From a virus: 49,050 nt of DNA. Position 1 is the first letter of the stretch. The number at the start of each line of letters is the position of its first letter. The stretch covers positions 1 through 49,050 of IMG/VR virus record IMGVR_UViG_3300037189_005169. One strand, written 5' to 3'. The position numbers and the translations under genes are program-made. The notes under the pieces were generated by a model. It saw only the letters and a program-made list of their open reading frames with translations, was not told where the DNA came from and did no database searches. Shown piece after piece: positions 7,258 to 13,915 of the stretch.

Positions 7258-8861
7258 TAGGCTCTTGTCATTGTTATTATCGCATTAGTACTCAATATAG
7301 TGGTGGCTACACTCACCGCGTTCTTCAACGCGTTCTTGGTAACCTTCAGTGGATCAATAACCCCCATCTTAAACATATCACCATACCTCTCATTCTTAAC
7401 ATCATACCCCCAGTCCTTAGCAAACGCTAGCTCCATAACGTCATAACCATCCAAACCTGCGTTGGTCATGATCTGTAACAATGGCGCCTGTACCGCTCTT
7501 GCTATGATATGCATCGCAGCATACTCGTTAAGACTAATATCCTCAACAGTATCGTCAGCATCCGCAATGATACTATAAGACTCACTGAACAAGGCCAATC
7601 CACCACCTGGTAGGATACCCTCCTCCAACGCTGATCTCACAGCACATACAGCATCATCAACCCTGTCCTTACGCTCCTTCTGCTCAAGGTCTGAGTTACC
7701 ACCAACGTAGATAACACCGATACTACCTGTCAAACTGGCAATACGCTGCTTGATAAAGTCTCTATCTCCCTTACGGTCTGCCATATTGTGCGCATCCCAA
7801 AGCTGAGCAACTCTCTCCTTGATCTCCTCGCTCACAACCTCAGCTCTAACGATCACTGTGCTGTCTCTTCCAACGATAATCTTCTCTGCTCTACCCAAGT
7901 CCTCCATTCCAATCAAGCTCAAGTCATCTCCTGTGCTCTCTGAGAAGTACTTGGCGCCAACCGCAAGTGCGATATCACCCATCAGCTCATTACGCTTGTA
8001 CCCAAACTGAGGTGGTGCAATGTTACAAAACTTCAAGTTGTTCTGTACCACGTTGGCAGCCAGCGTGTTAATAACGTTCTGGTTACATGTACCAATGATC
8101 AGTAACTTCTTCTGTTGCTGTATCACTGGCTTAAGTATCCTCTCAATCGATAGTATGCTGTTAATCTCCTGATCAGTAACCAAAACAAGAACATCCTCCA
8201 TGATGCACTCATCCTTCTTATGATTATTAATAAACATGTTAGAGGTATATCCTCTATCGATCTTAATACCACTGGTAATACTCGTATACGTCTCAGCAGT
8301 CTGAGAGTCCTCAATAGTCACAATACCATCACTACCTACGCTCTCATACACACTAGCAATCGTCTTACCAAGCTCCGCATCGTTATTGGCAGAGATTGAT
8401 GCCACATTATGCAACGTCTTACCGCTAACCTTCTTCGATCTCTTCTCCAATCTACCAATCAAACGATCAGTCACGCTGTTCATGTGTCTGATAACCTCTG
8501 TTACGTTGTGCTTATCACTCAAGATCTCCTGGCCCTGCTTAACAATAGCCTCTGTAAGTACAATAGCCGTTGTTGTACCGTCACCAGCACTAGTAGCCGT
8601 ACGATCCGCAGCTTCCTTCATCATCTTAACCGCTAGGTTCTCTACAGGATCTAACAGATAGATAGATTTAGCAACAGTAACACCATCCTTTGTTACCGTT
8701 ATCCCATGTGTGTGGTTTGGTGATTCAATAAGTACCGTCTTTCCTCTCGGTCCAAGCGTACTCTTAACTGCCTTAGCAATAGTAGTAATTCCGCTAATCA
8801 GTTTGTCTCTTCCTTCGTTGTCGAAGTGCAAGTCTTTAGGACTGTATCCAAAATTTTCCAT
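7257..8861 (-). CDS. groEL: Chaperonin GroEL (Cpn60)
   Basis: I use the ATG at 8861 (MENFGYSPKDLHF, 534 aa) because a -7 box TATATTTG lies 23 bases upstream; the longer frame to 8924 would start before it. Group I chaperonin motifs are all present: STLGPRGKTVL (about 34-44), ITVTKDGVTVAK, AGDGTTTA (Asp94, equal to E. coli Asp87), DRGYTSNMF, and DDAVCAVRSALEEGILPGGG with the Asp equivalent to Asp398. The residue aligned with E. coli Asp52 is Glu46, and a two-residue insertion follows it. The C-terminal GGM tail is absent (it ends ITMTRA). It probably folds phage proteins with the adjacent GroES. Phage-encoded GroEL is known, for example in Pseudomonas phage EL, but rare. Confidence 0.95.
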   Translation of the reverse strand: MENFGYSPKDLHFDNEGRDKLISGITTIAKAVKSTLGPRGKTVLIESPNHTHGITVTKDGVTVAKSIYLLDPVENLAVKMMKEAADRTATSAGDGTTTAIVLTEAIVKQGQEILSDKHNVTEVIRHMNSVTDRLIGRLEKRSKKVSGKTLHNVASISANNDAELGKTIASVYESVGSDGIVTIEDSQTAETYTSITSGIKIDRGYTSNMFINNHKKDECIMEDVLVLVTDQEINSILSIERILKPVIQQQKKLLIIGTCNQNVINTLAANVVQNNLKFCNIAPPQFGYKRNELMGDIALAVGAKYFSESTGDDLSLIGMEDLGRAEKIIVGRDSTVIVRAEVVSEEIKERVAQLWDAHNMADRKGDRDFIKQRIASLTGSIGVIYVGGNSDLEQKERKDRVDDAVCAVRSALEEGILPGGGLALFSESYSIIADADDTVEDISLNEYAAMHIIARAVQAPLLQIMTNAGLDGYDVMELAFAKDWGYDVKNERYGDMFKMGVIDPLKVTKNALKNAVSVATTILSTNAIITMTRA

Positions 8862-8884
8862 ATTATATTTGATTATTATATGGG

Positions 8885-8892
8885 CAAATATA
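8885..8892 (-). promoter_or_regulatory. Promoter -7 box for groEL-groES
   Basis: On the minus strand TATATTTG fits TAnnTTTG. A TTG at 8910-8908 lies 15 bases upstream, somewhat short for a -33 element. The leader to the groEL ATG would be about 15-20 bases. It directly follows a terminator hairpin, so the chaperonin pair appears to be its own transcription unit. Confidence 0.6.
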
Positions 8893-8908
8893 CAACTTTT
8901 TTTAATGC

Positions 8909-8938
8909 AAAAAACGCAGAGCATCTAGGCTTGCGTTT
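8909..8938 (-). terminator. Rho-independent terminator
   Basis: On the minus strand AAACGCA (8938-8932) pairs with TGCGTTT (8918-8912), 7 bp with a 13-base loop, followed by further T residues. It ends the small-gene unit at 8971-9510 just before the groEL promoter. Confidence 0.65.
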
Positions 8939-8970
8939 CTCGATTTCCTTCATCCGAATGGAATGATGAA

Positions 8971-9153
8971 CTATTTATTAAATTTCTTTTTCAATACGTC
9001 AACAGTCTTATTTCTAAAGTTAGACTCTGCATATAAAGGTCCTGCACTAGCGTTAGCTAATATTCTCTTGTTCTCAGCCTGTACATTCTTTGGTAATCCA
9101 ATCATGTCACTGTCAAGCATTGCTCTCTTATCTCCTTTTTTAAATCCTGGCAT
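8971..9153 (-). CDS. Small hypothetical protein (60 aa)
   Basis: 60 residues, MPGFKKGDKRAMLDSDMIGL at the start and VDVLKKKFNK at the end, basic and soluble. It starts one base after the stop of the 59-residue gene upstream and is followed by the terminator at 8909-8938. No function is recognised. Confidence 0.55.
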   Translation of the reverse strand: MPGFKKGDKRAMLDSDMIGLPKNVQAENKRILANASAGPLYAESNFRNKTVDVLKKKFNK

Positions 9154-9154
9154 C

Positions 9155-9334
9155 TTATTTCTTTTTTAAAATTATGTTATGACTCAACGGTCTCATTGAC
9201 ATAGAGTTTGCCATCATCATAGCCTCAGCCATGTTCATGTTCTTCTTCAACTGCTTCTGTGCCTTAGCAGCCTTTACCATCTTAGTGATACCAATCGTCT
9301 GATCTGGCATCGGGTTGTTTATACTGTTCTTCAT
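9155..9334 (-). CDS. Small Met/Lys-rich protein (59 aa)
   Basis: 59 codons from the ATG at 9334: MKNSINNPMPDQTIGITKMV, then a helical Lys/Met-rich stretch (AKAQKQLKKNMNMAEAMMMA). Twelve Met in 59 residues is striking. A -7 box TAACTTTG sits 18 bases upstream. The function is unknown. Confidence 0.5.
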   Translation of the reverse strand: MKNSINNPMPDQTIGITKMVKAAKAQKQLKKNMNMAEAMMMANSMSMRPLSHNIILKKK

Positions 9335-9352
9335 AGTTATTTATTTTTGTTG

Positions 9353-9360
9353 CAAAGTTA
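9353..9360 (-). promoter_or_regulatory. Promoter -7 box TAACTTTG
   Basis: On the minus strand this fits TAnnTTTG and lies 18 bases before the ATG at 9334. It overlaps the stop codon of the 50-residue gene upstream (AAG TTG TAA). Confidence 0.45.
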
Positions 9361-9510
9361 CAACTTTAATTCATTTATCCATCTGATGTGTAAACTAATA
9401 ACAAACAAGTAAAGTATGAACTCTCCATAGTCATACTCCTCATCTATATTGTATAGAGCCCAACCAAATACTAATCCTAACCTTAATCTGTTTTGAATTT
9501 CAATTTCCAT
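9358..9510 (-). CDS. Small hydrophobic protein (50 aa), possibly leaderless
   Basis: 50 codons from the ATG at 9510: MEIEIQNRLRLGLVFGWALY followed by an acidic patch (NIDEEYDYGE) and a hydrophobic segment (FILYLFVISLHIRWI). I recall similar short MEIEIQNRLR proteins from Bacteroidota phages and mobile DNA, without a known function. The -7 box ends only 3 bases before the ATG, so the mRNA may have almost no leader. Confidence 0.55.
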   Translation of the reverse strand: MEIEIQNRLRLGLVFGWALYNIDEEYDYGEFILYLFVISLHIRWINELKL

Positions 9511-9513
9511 ACG

Positions 9514-9521
9514 CAAAGATA
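9514..9521 (-). promoter_or_regulatory. Promoter -7 box abutting a start codon
   Basis: TATCTTTG on the minus strand, followed by CGT and then the ATG at 9510. With transcription starting about 5-8 bases downstream of the box, the transcript would begin at or near the start codon. Confidence 0.5.
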
Positions 9522-9828
9522 AAAAAAATATGTTAGAAATTTATAGTGATTGGGTTATACCCCGTTTTACGAAAAAGTTACCAAAAGGGAAACCGATTTT
9601 TTTCAGAGGGGTGGGGGTCACTTTTCAGAATTTTCTCCCGAACTTTTGGCGTTTTCTACCACGCCATAGGGATGACCTCGGCCGTCATGACAATGTACGT
9701 CATCAGGTTGGCTATCATCGGGACGGCCTAGCCTAGCCCTAGCCCATTGCACCCACTCCCCTAGGGGCGCGTTACCAATCCAATCCAATACACGAGTCGG
9801 TGACGCGGGAAGTCGCGCTATCACTAGG

Positions 9829-10015
9829 AAGTGTCGATTTATGACAAGTTAGTGACGCGATAAAATAAAGTTGTCACCGCGTTAGCCCCAATAAAATCAG
9901 GGGTTAAGCTAAAAAGGGGACGAAATGTCGTTTTTCATGGTCTAATTACTGCTATATATATATTTCTATATTCTTTTTTTTTTTTATTTCAAAAGTAAGA
10001 GTAAAATCGACACTT
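9829..10015. repeat. 12-bp inverted repeat flanking AT-rich core
   Basis: AAGTGTCGATTT at 9829-9840 and its exact complement AAATCGACACTT at 10004-10015 flank 163 bases that include the most AT-rich tract of the region. Such arrangements are seen at origins and at protein-binding control sites. Confidence 0.55.
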
Positions 10016-10109
10016 CGACACTAATCTCTGTTAAGCCTTGATATCATTGAATTGTTTCCATGACAAACTTTTTAAAAAACGACACCGAAGAAGGCAAAAA
10101 CGACCCAGC

Positions 10110-10187
10110 CCGCGCCAATGCTGGAAAAAAACGTCCCCTAAGTTTTATTGGTTTGGTATAGAGGGACGGGAAACCGCGCCATTGCTG
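10110..10187. repeat. Direct repeat CCGCGCCA(A/T)TGCTG
   Basis: Two copies, 10110-10123 and 10174-10187, identical in 13 of 14 positions, stand out by GC content in an AT-rich genome. They may be iteron-like binding sites in the candidate origin. Confidence 0.45.
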
Positions 10188-10498
10188 AGGTATTGGTTTT
10201 AAAGGAATTTTGATTCTAAGGCAAAAACTCGATAAATTGGTATTACGATACGTTCTGGATCATTATCGTGGCTTAAAATCGATTTTAGAGGGTCACAGAG
10301 GCTGCCTTATCCCCCTCACGTTTCAATTACCCTAATATTTATCATATAATAAAGTGATCCGATCCATAAAAGCCCTATTCTATTGGCCTGACGTATAAAT
10401 CCAATGTGTAACCCTATAATTTTAACTATTGTGCGTAACATAGTAGTCCCGTAAACACTAGGATCTTAAAAATAAAGTGTTAAAGTTTTGTTAAAAAG

Positions 10499-10529
10499 TT
10501 GCAGGAGCCAGATATCCATCGTATGTTTG
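10499..10529 (+). promoter_or_regulatory. Strong early promoter 1
   Basis: TTG (10499-10501), exactly 20 bases, then TATGTTTG (10522-10529). Upstream is the A/T element GTTAAAGTTTTGTTAAAAA. The full -33/-7 arrangement of Bacteroidota is visible. It shares the upstream element and the start region TTTGCAGTGT with promoter 2. It is oriented towards the early operon. Confidence 0.75.
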
Positions 10530-10667
10530 CAGTGTTCAAATGAGACATGCTAGTCTAAGTTCATGAGATCAACATCCGAGTATTGTAAGTTATTATTTAG
10601 GGCGTTACGCTAAGCAGTATACCGAGATAGACGAGAAGATAGCAAATGTTAAAGTTTTGTTAAAAAT

Positions 10668-10698
10668 TTGCGAGATTGAAATTTTATTATAATCTTTG
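10668..10698 (+). promoter_or_regulatory. Strong early promoter 2
   Basis: TTG (10668-10670), exactly 20 bases, then AATCTTTG (10691-10698; the first position differs from TAnnTTTG). It is preceded by the same upstream element as promoter 1, 169 bases further on, and followed by the same CAGTGT start. Transcripts would run through the hammerhead ribozyme into the early genes. Confidence 0.7.
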
Positions 10699-10814
10699 CA
10701 GTGTCGAGACCACAGATTTAAAAAGTGGCGGAAGTGGAAAACACTATAAAGCGGGTAAGTCTACTCTGGCGTAAAAACCGAAGGCCATGATCTCCTCAAA
10801 TAGAGACAGACATG

Positions 10815-10873
10815 TAAGTGTATACGGATGACAACAGGCCGTACTGATGAGCTACAGAATAGCGAAACACTTA
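10815..10873 (+). ncRNA. Type III hammerhead ribozyme
   Basis: Every core element is present in order. Stem III 5' strand TAAGTGT (10815-10821); cleavage triplet GTA with cleavage after A10822; stem I TACGG (10823-10827) pairing with CCGTA (10839-10843) around an 11-base loop; core CTGATGA (10844-10850); stem II GCTA (10851-10854), loop CAGAA, TAGC (10860-10863); core GAAA (10864-10867); stem III 3' strand ACACTTA (10867-10873, 7 bp including the conserved A-U pair). Stem III is the open one, so it is type III. It lies between the early promoters and the first early gene (ATG 10886). Self-cleavage would separate a ~120-300 base leader RNA from the early mRNA, which then begins with a 5'-OH. 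Confidence 0.9.
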
Positions 10874-10885
10874 ACACATATTATT

Positions 10886-11095
10886 ATGACCTACACAATT
10901 TTATCAGCTAGATTAAATTATAGCCAAGAAAATAAGTTTTTAAAAAAAATAAATGCTAATTCTTTAGATGAGGTAAAAGAAATAATAAAAAAACCTATTA
11001 ATGAAGACGGATTATTTATGAATCCAGCATATACCACAATACTACTAGATAGTAAAGTTATTTACAATCAACATTTACCAATTTATATAAAATAA
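10886..11095 (+). CDS. First early gene, hypothetical (69 aa)
   Basis: An in-frame ATG at 10847 lies inside the hammerhead core, so I choose the ATG at 10886 (MTYTILSARLNYSQENKFLK), 12 bases after the ribozyme. The protein is AT-rich in codons, soluble, with a Lys/Asn/Ile bias and an ending of the type VIYNQHLPIYIK. No family is recognised. As the first gene after two strong promoters it should be among the earliest and most highly expressed. Confidence 0.6.
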   Translation: MTYTILSARLNYSQENKFLKKINANSLDEVKEIIKKPINEDGLFMNPAYTTILLDSKVIYNQHLPIYIK

Positions 11096-11096
11096 T

Positions 11097-11300
11097 ATGA
11101 CCTACGAAGAACTAAAACAAAAATTAAATCCTGCAGTAAGAGTAGAGCCTGAGTACACAACATTTGTAGACGATAGAGGGCGCACTATATATAGAGGCAG
11201 TATTGAAGGCTCGGTTTACTTTACCGATAGCCTAGAGGAACTAAGAAAATACATTAAAAACCACGTACCACATGTAGAGGGTACATTTAGAGACAAATGA
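11097..11300 (+). CDS. Hypothetical early protein (67 aa)
   Basis: Starts MTYEELKQKLNPAVRVEPEY right after the previous stop and ends EGTFRDK. It has alternating charged and beta-prone residues (GRTIYRGSIEGSVYF), is soluble and has no recognised domain. Its stop overlaps the next ATG (ATGA). Confidence 0.6.
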   Translation: MTYEELKQKLNPAVRVEPEYTTFVDDRGRTIYRGSIEGSVYFTDSLEELRKYIKNHVPHVEGTFRDK

Positions 11301-11407
11301 AAAGAACAATCACACAAATCGCAATCGGCACCATAGGTGTGCTATCGACATCGAGTATAGTATTAATCGCTTGCATCATAGCGGGCATAATAACATTAAG
11401 AAAATGA
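11297..11407 (+). CDS. Single-span membrane peptide (36 aa)
   Basis: 36 codons: MKRTITQIAIGTIGVLSTSS followed by IVLIACIIAGIITLRK. A single hydrophobic segment spans about residues 8-33, with basic ends. ATGA overlaps on both sides (with 11300 and with the ATG at 11404) support it as a real coupled gene despite its size. Early host-membrane modification is possible but not shown. Confidence 0.5.
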   Translation: MKRTITQIAIGTIGVLSTSSIVLIACIIAGIITLRK

Positions 11408-11616
11408 AAGAATCTAAAGACTTATTAAGAAAAGAGGGTTACTTTGTTGACAACCTTTGGCACGTTAATGACGTGCAGGAAAACTTCAAGTGTGACGAGG
11501 AGACGGCACAAAACATTTTGTATTGGACGCTGACTAGCCCTAACGTCATCGAGTACATTAACGACATGATTAACCTAATAGCAACCAACGAAAATTTAGA
11601 TGAAATCAGTTTATAA
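11404..11616 (+). CDS. Hypothetical early protein (70 aa)
   Basis: Start chosen at 11404 (MKESKDLLRKEGYFVDNLWH) because it overlaps the previous stop as ATGA; the longer frame from 11371 would run through the membrane peptide gene. The helical segment WHVNDVQENFKCDEETAQNILYWTL resembles a small all-helical phage protein. The function is unknown. Confidence 0.6.
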   Translation: MKESKDLLRKEGYFVDNLWHVNDVQENFKCDEETAQNILYWTLTSPNVIEYINDMINLIATNENLDEISL

Positions 11617-11992
11617 ATTATACAAGGTTGACTTTATAAGACACAACGATAGCGAAATTACTATCGAGGCGCATAGTCGTAGAGGTTCGGTATACATAGC
11701 TACATTGAGACGTTCGGACGATAGGTATTGGGAAGGTGGATCGGACTTTGGTTGGAGTGATAAGAAGAAATTCAAGGGTATCATCCAAGAATTCTTTCAG
11801 TACCTAGTACAAGAGGCTAAGGAGTACGACAATCGTTGGTACACATTTCATTGTATAGTTAGAATGATAGGTAACGGAGAAACACGACCACTAACGTGGG
11901 ACGAGACGGAGTATAGAAAGGTACCAGAGGGAGATCAGGAACCAACATTTAAGGGTGGAGTAACATTTAAACAATTTAGTTATGGAATTTAA
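11600..11992 (+). CDS. Hypothetical early protein (130 aa)
   Basis: Starts MKSVYKLYKVDFIRHNDSEI, overlapping the previous gene by 17 bases. It has a compact mixed alpha/beta pattern rich in aromatic residues (DDRYWEGGSDFGWSDKKKFK) and no membrane segment. The codon use is richer in G and C than in the AT-rich neighbours. No family is recognised. Confidence 0.6.
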   Translation: MKSVYKLYKVDFIRHNDSEITIEAHSRRGSVYIATLRRSDDRYWEGGSDFGWSDKKKFKGIIQEFFQYLVQEAKEYDNRWYTFHCIVRMIGNGETRPLTWDETEYRKVPEGDQEPTFKGGVTFKQFSYGI

Positions 11993-12272
11993 GAACGAGT
12001 ACAAGAGTACAAGAAGTGGTTTCAGCCACACGAGTAGGCTATACCACGAGAGCGGTAAATTATTGGCTGAGGCCAAGTGTAACTACCTAAATAGAACGTG
12101 GGAAGTTTATCCGTTTCAGTCTTCAATGAAACAAGCGGTCGCTAACGCCATAGAGAACGAAATTAAGACACAACAAGCCCAAATGGGTATTAAGAGACTA
12201 ACCAAAGAAAAACGAGCAGAAATCGAGGCTTATTCAAGCACAATCCAACAACTTAAAAGTATAGAATTATGA
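11982..12272 (+). CDS. Hypothetical early protein (96 aa)
   Basis: Starts MEFKNEYKSTRSGFSHTSRL and overlaps both neighbours by a few bases. The C-terminal half is helical and charged (IENEIKTQQAQMGIKRLTKE). Soluble, function unknown. Confidence 0.6.
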   Translation: MEFKNEYKSTRSGFSHTSRLYHESGKLLAEAKCNYLNRTWEVYPFQSSMKQAVANAIENEIKTQQAQMGIKRLTKEKRAEIEAYSSTIQQLKSIEL

Positions 12273-12478
12273 CACTATTAGATAGACTAAAGCCTGAGTT
12301 TATAGTAAAGCTAGACTCAATAGAACAACAATATCCAGCAACATTTAAGTGTATTACTACATCGTTAAGGGACAATGAATATTATACTGAATTAACAATT
12401 AGTGACGTAATATCATTATTCAGTCACTTAAACTTAGACTTAAACATTTCAAACTTAAACACATTATTTATATCATGA
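12269..12478 (+). CDS. Hypothetical early protein (69 aa)
   Basis: Starts MTLLDRLKPEFIVKLDSIEQ with ATGA overlaps at both ends. Leu/Ile-rich but amphipathic, not membrane-like. Function unknown. Confidence 0.55.
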   Translation: MTLLDRLKPEFIVKLDSIEQQYPATFKCITTSLRDNEYYTELTISDVISLFSHLNLDLNISNLNTLFIS

Positions 12479-12744
12479 GAATAGACATCACAAGCACATA
12501 TGGTTTCGACCATAATTGGACACTAGTAGTAAAGGACAAATCATTTTACTTAGGTCAGGACGTAAAGTTTTGCAATAGAGTACTAGGGCTAGAGCCTAGA
12601 GACGTTGTAAGGGCGATAGGTACGGGAGAGATTAGCGAAGGCACCAAGGGTAACAAGGCCTTGGCCAAGTTTATATGTAAGAGCCTAGGGCTTAACGCTA
12701 AGACGCTTAACAAACTTAACAATTGGGAACTATGCGCACAATAG
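12475..12744 (+). CDS. Hypothetical early protein (89 aa)
   Basis: Starts MRIDITSTYGFDHNWTLVVK. A beta N-terminal half is followed by a helical part with a Lys/Gly-rich turn (GTGEISEGTKGNKALAKFIC). No family is recognised. It overlaps the next gene's ATG at 12732 by 13 bases. Confidence 0.55.
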   Translation: MRIDITSTYGFDHNWTLVVKDKSFYLGQDVKFCNRVLGLEPRDVVRAIGTGEISEGTKGNKALAKFICKSLGLNAKTLNKLNNWELCAQ

Positions 12745-12965
12745 AGGTAATAAGAATAAGCACAACGGCATATGAGCAGGAGGACTTCTTCTTGCTGACA
12801 GACCTAACGGAACAACAAATCGCTGAGGTTTTAACACCTATAGTAGAGCTAGAACGTAACGAGGTTCAGGAGTACGACAACGACATGTTGGTAGAGAACC
12901 TAGAACTAGCGTACCCTAGCGCGTTCATTAAGGTATACACTGAATTTAAAACAATAACAATATAA
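12732..12965 (+). CDS. Hypothetical acidic early protein (77 aa)
   Basis: I choose the ATG at 12732 (MRTIEVIRISTTAYEQEDFF); a start three codons earlier is also possible. It is highly acidic with many Glu and Asp (VELERNEVQEYDNDMLVENL). Small acidic early proteins are often host inhibitors or DNA mimics, but nothing specific supports that here. Confidence 0.55.
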   Translation: MRTIEVIRISTTAYEQEDFFLLTDLTEQQIAEVLTPIVELERNEVQEYDNDMLVENLELAYPSAFIKVYTEFKTITI

Positions 12966-12969
12966 CAAT

Positions 12970-13158
12970 ATGGAAATTAACGTAGTGGAAAAGGCGTCAG
13001 AACTTGCGCACAGAGATTTAAACCGAATGGTAGAGAACGAATTGGATCTTTACACAACGGACGACAACGGAGACCTGAGATACAAAGAAAAATATCAGGA
13101 CATATTCAATGAACTTTACGATGAATACTATAGCTTCTTAACCGATGAGTCGTTTTAA
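12970..13158 (+). CDS. Hypothetical acidic early protein (62 aa)
   Basis: Starts MEINVVEKASELAHRDLNRM. Helical and very acidic in the C-terminal half (DIFNELYDEYYSFLTDESF). It overlaps the next start by 14 bases. Function unknown. Confidence 0.55.
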   Translation: MEINVVEKASELAHRDLNRMVENELDLYTTDDNGDLRYKEKYQDIFNELYDEYYSFLTDESF

Positions 13159-13342
13159 CGAATACTCGACACACATGGAGCAGGCATTGGACTATATATA
13201 CCAACAATTGCCTTATCATGCACTACAAAGGATATATGCGACAGATAGCATAACAAAAGAATTACAACAATCGTGGTATAAATTAAGTTATCATAAAAAA
13301 GAAAAAATATATGAAACAATCATACGTACGGATGAGAAATAG
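13145..13342 (+). CDS. Hypothetical early protein (65 aa)
   Basis: Starts MSRFNEYSTHMEQALDYIYQ. Helical, rich in Tyr and Gln. It overlaps both neighbours. Function unknown. Confidence 0.5.
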   Translation: MSRFNEYSTHMEQALDYIYQQLPYHALQRIYATDSITKELQQSWYKLSYHKKEKIYETIIRTDEK

Positions 13343-13526
13343 TGGTAACTATAATCTAGAATGGTTCCACAAGTACTACACAGACAAGAAGGGCGCAATG
13401 GATATCAACACGTTTCAGATGATATTTAATTACGGAAACTTGGACATGATTGTAGAGCATCTAGATAAGGAATTTAATCTAACAAAATTAGAAGACAACA
13501 ACGGAAAATTAATAAAGGTATTATGA
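13311..13526 (+). CDS. Hypothetical early protein (71 aa)
   Basis: Starts MKQSYVRMRNSGNYNLEWFH within the previous gene. A second in-frame ATG seven codons on (MRNSGNYN) is an alternative. The C-terminus VEHLDKEFNLTKLEDNNGKL is helical. It overlaps the next ATG at 13523. Function unknown. Confidence 0.5.
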   Translation: MKQSYVRMRNSGNYNLEWFHKYYTDKKGAMDINTFQMIFNYGNLDMIVEHLDKEFNLTKLEDNNGKLIKVL

Positions 13527-13672
13527 CGATAGATGAAATGATTAAAGCTACAAAATTATGTACTAAAGCATTAATGAGATTGTCTTATATAGACTTTTGT
13601 AAAAAAGAAAACCAAAAAGAAATATGTAATAAAATAAAGACAAACCCTATTAATTTTAAAAACTATGGATAG
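13523..13672 (+). CDS. Small hypothetical protein (49 aa)
   Basis: 49 codons, MTIDEMIKATKLCTKALMRL at the start and NPINFKNYG at the end, with three Cys. The gene is clearly more AT-rich than its left neighbours. ATGA-type overlap with the preceding gene and an 8-base overlap with the next gene support it. Confidence 0.5.
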   Translation: MTIDEMIKATKLCTKALMRLSYIDFCKKENQKEICNKIKTNPINFKNYG

Positions 13673-13913
13673 TATAGAAGAATTATCTGAATGGTTGAAA
13701 ACAACCAAAGGTATTACTAAAATAGATCTTGAAGATTTAGTTAGTTATATTCCTGAGTATGAACAATACTTAGAAGATAATGAAAAAGGCTGGTTAGCAC
13801 AACAAGTAAAATGTGATCTTTGTGGATACGAATCTACAGCTGTTTATCACGAATCATCAAATAGACTTGAGTGTCCTGAATGCGGACATATGTCAATATT
13901 TAAAATAATTTAA
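13665..13913 (+). CDS. Zinc-ribbon protein (82 aa)
   Basis: Starts MDSIEELSEWLKTTKGITKI. The C-terminal part carries two Cys pairs, CDLCG at about 50-54 and CPECG at about 70-74, spaced like a zinc ribbon. The N-terminal half is helical and acidic. Such proteins may bind nucleic acid or partner proteins. AT-rich like the preceding gene, which suggests the two came together. Confidence 0.6.
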   Translation: MDSIEELSEWLKTTKGITKIDLEDLVSYIPEYEQYLEDNEKGWLAQQVKCDLCGYESTAVYHESSNRLECPECGHMSIFKII

Positions 13914-13915
13914 AA

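Larger units (their letters stand above)
9511..10885. other. Long non-coding region, candidate replication origin and control region
   Basis: This is the only stretch over 1 kb without a credible gene, and it lies where leftward and rightward units diverge. It holds a 12-bp inverted repeat (AAGTGTCGATTT 9829-9840 with AAATCGACACTT 10004-10015), a second inverted pair (TGTCGTTTTT 9926-9935 with AAAAACGACA 10075-10084), an AT-rich core near 9950-9990 (TATATATATTTCTATATTC then a T run), near-identical direct repeats CCGCGCCAATGCTG (10110-10123) and CCGCGCCATTGCTG (10174-10187), and three AAAAACG(A/T)C copies near 10075-10135. Short frames at 9530-9824 have no protein-like character. The right end carries two promoters and a ribozyme, listed separately. 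Origin function is inferred. Confidence 0.5.

Noticed and set aside
9530-9824. Short frames on both strands in the GC-richer part of the non-coding region
   Set aside because: Their translations have no protein-like pattern, they overlap each other in several frames, and they lie among repeats.
10847-10885. Earlier in-frame start (MSYRIAKHLTH) for the first early gene
   Set aside because: The ATG lies in the conserved hammerhead core CTGATGA; the ATG at 10886 after the ribozyme is more plausible.
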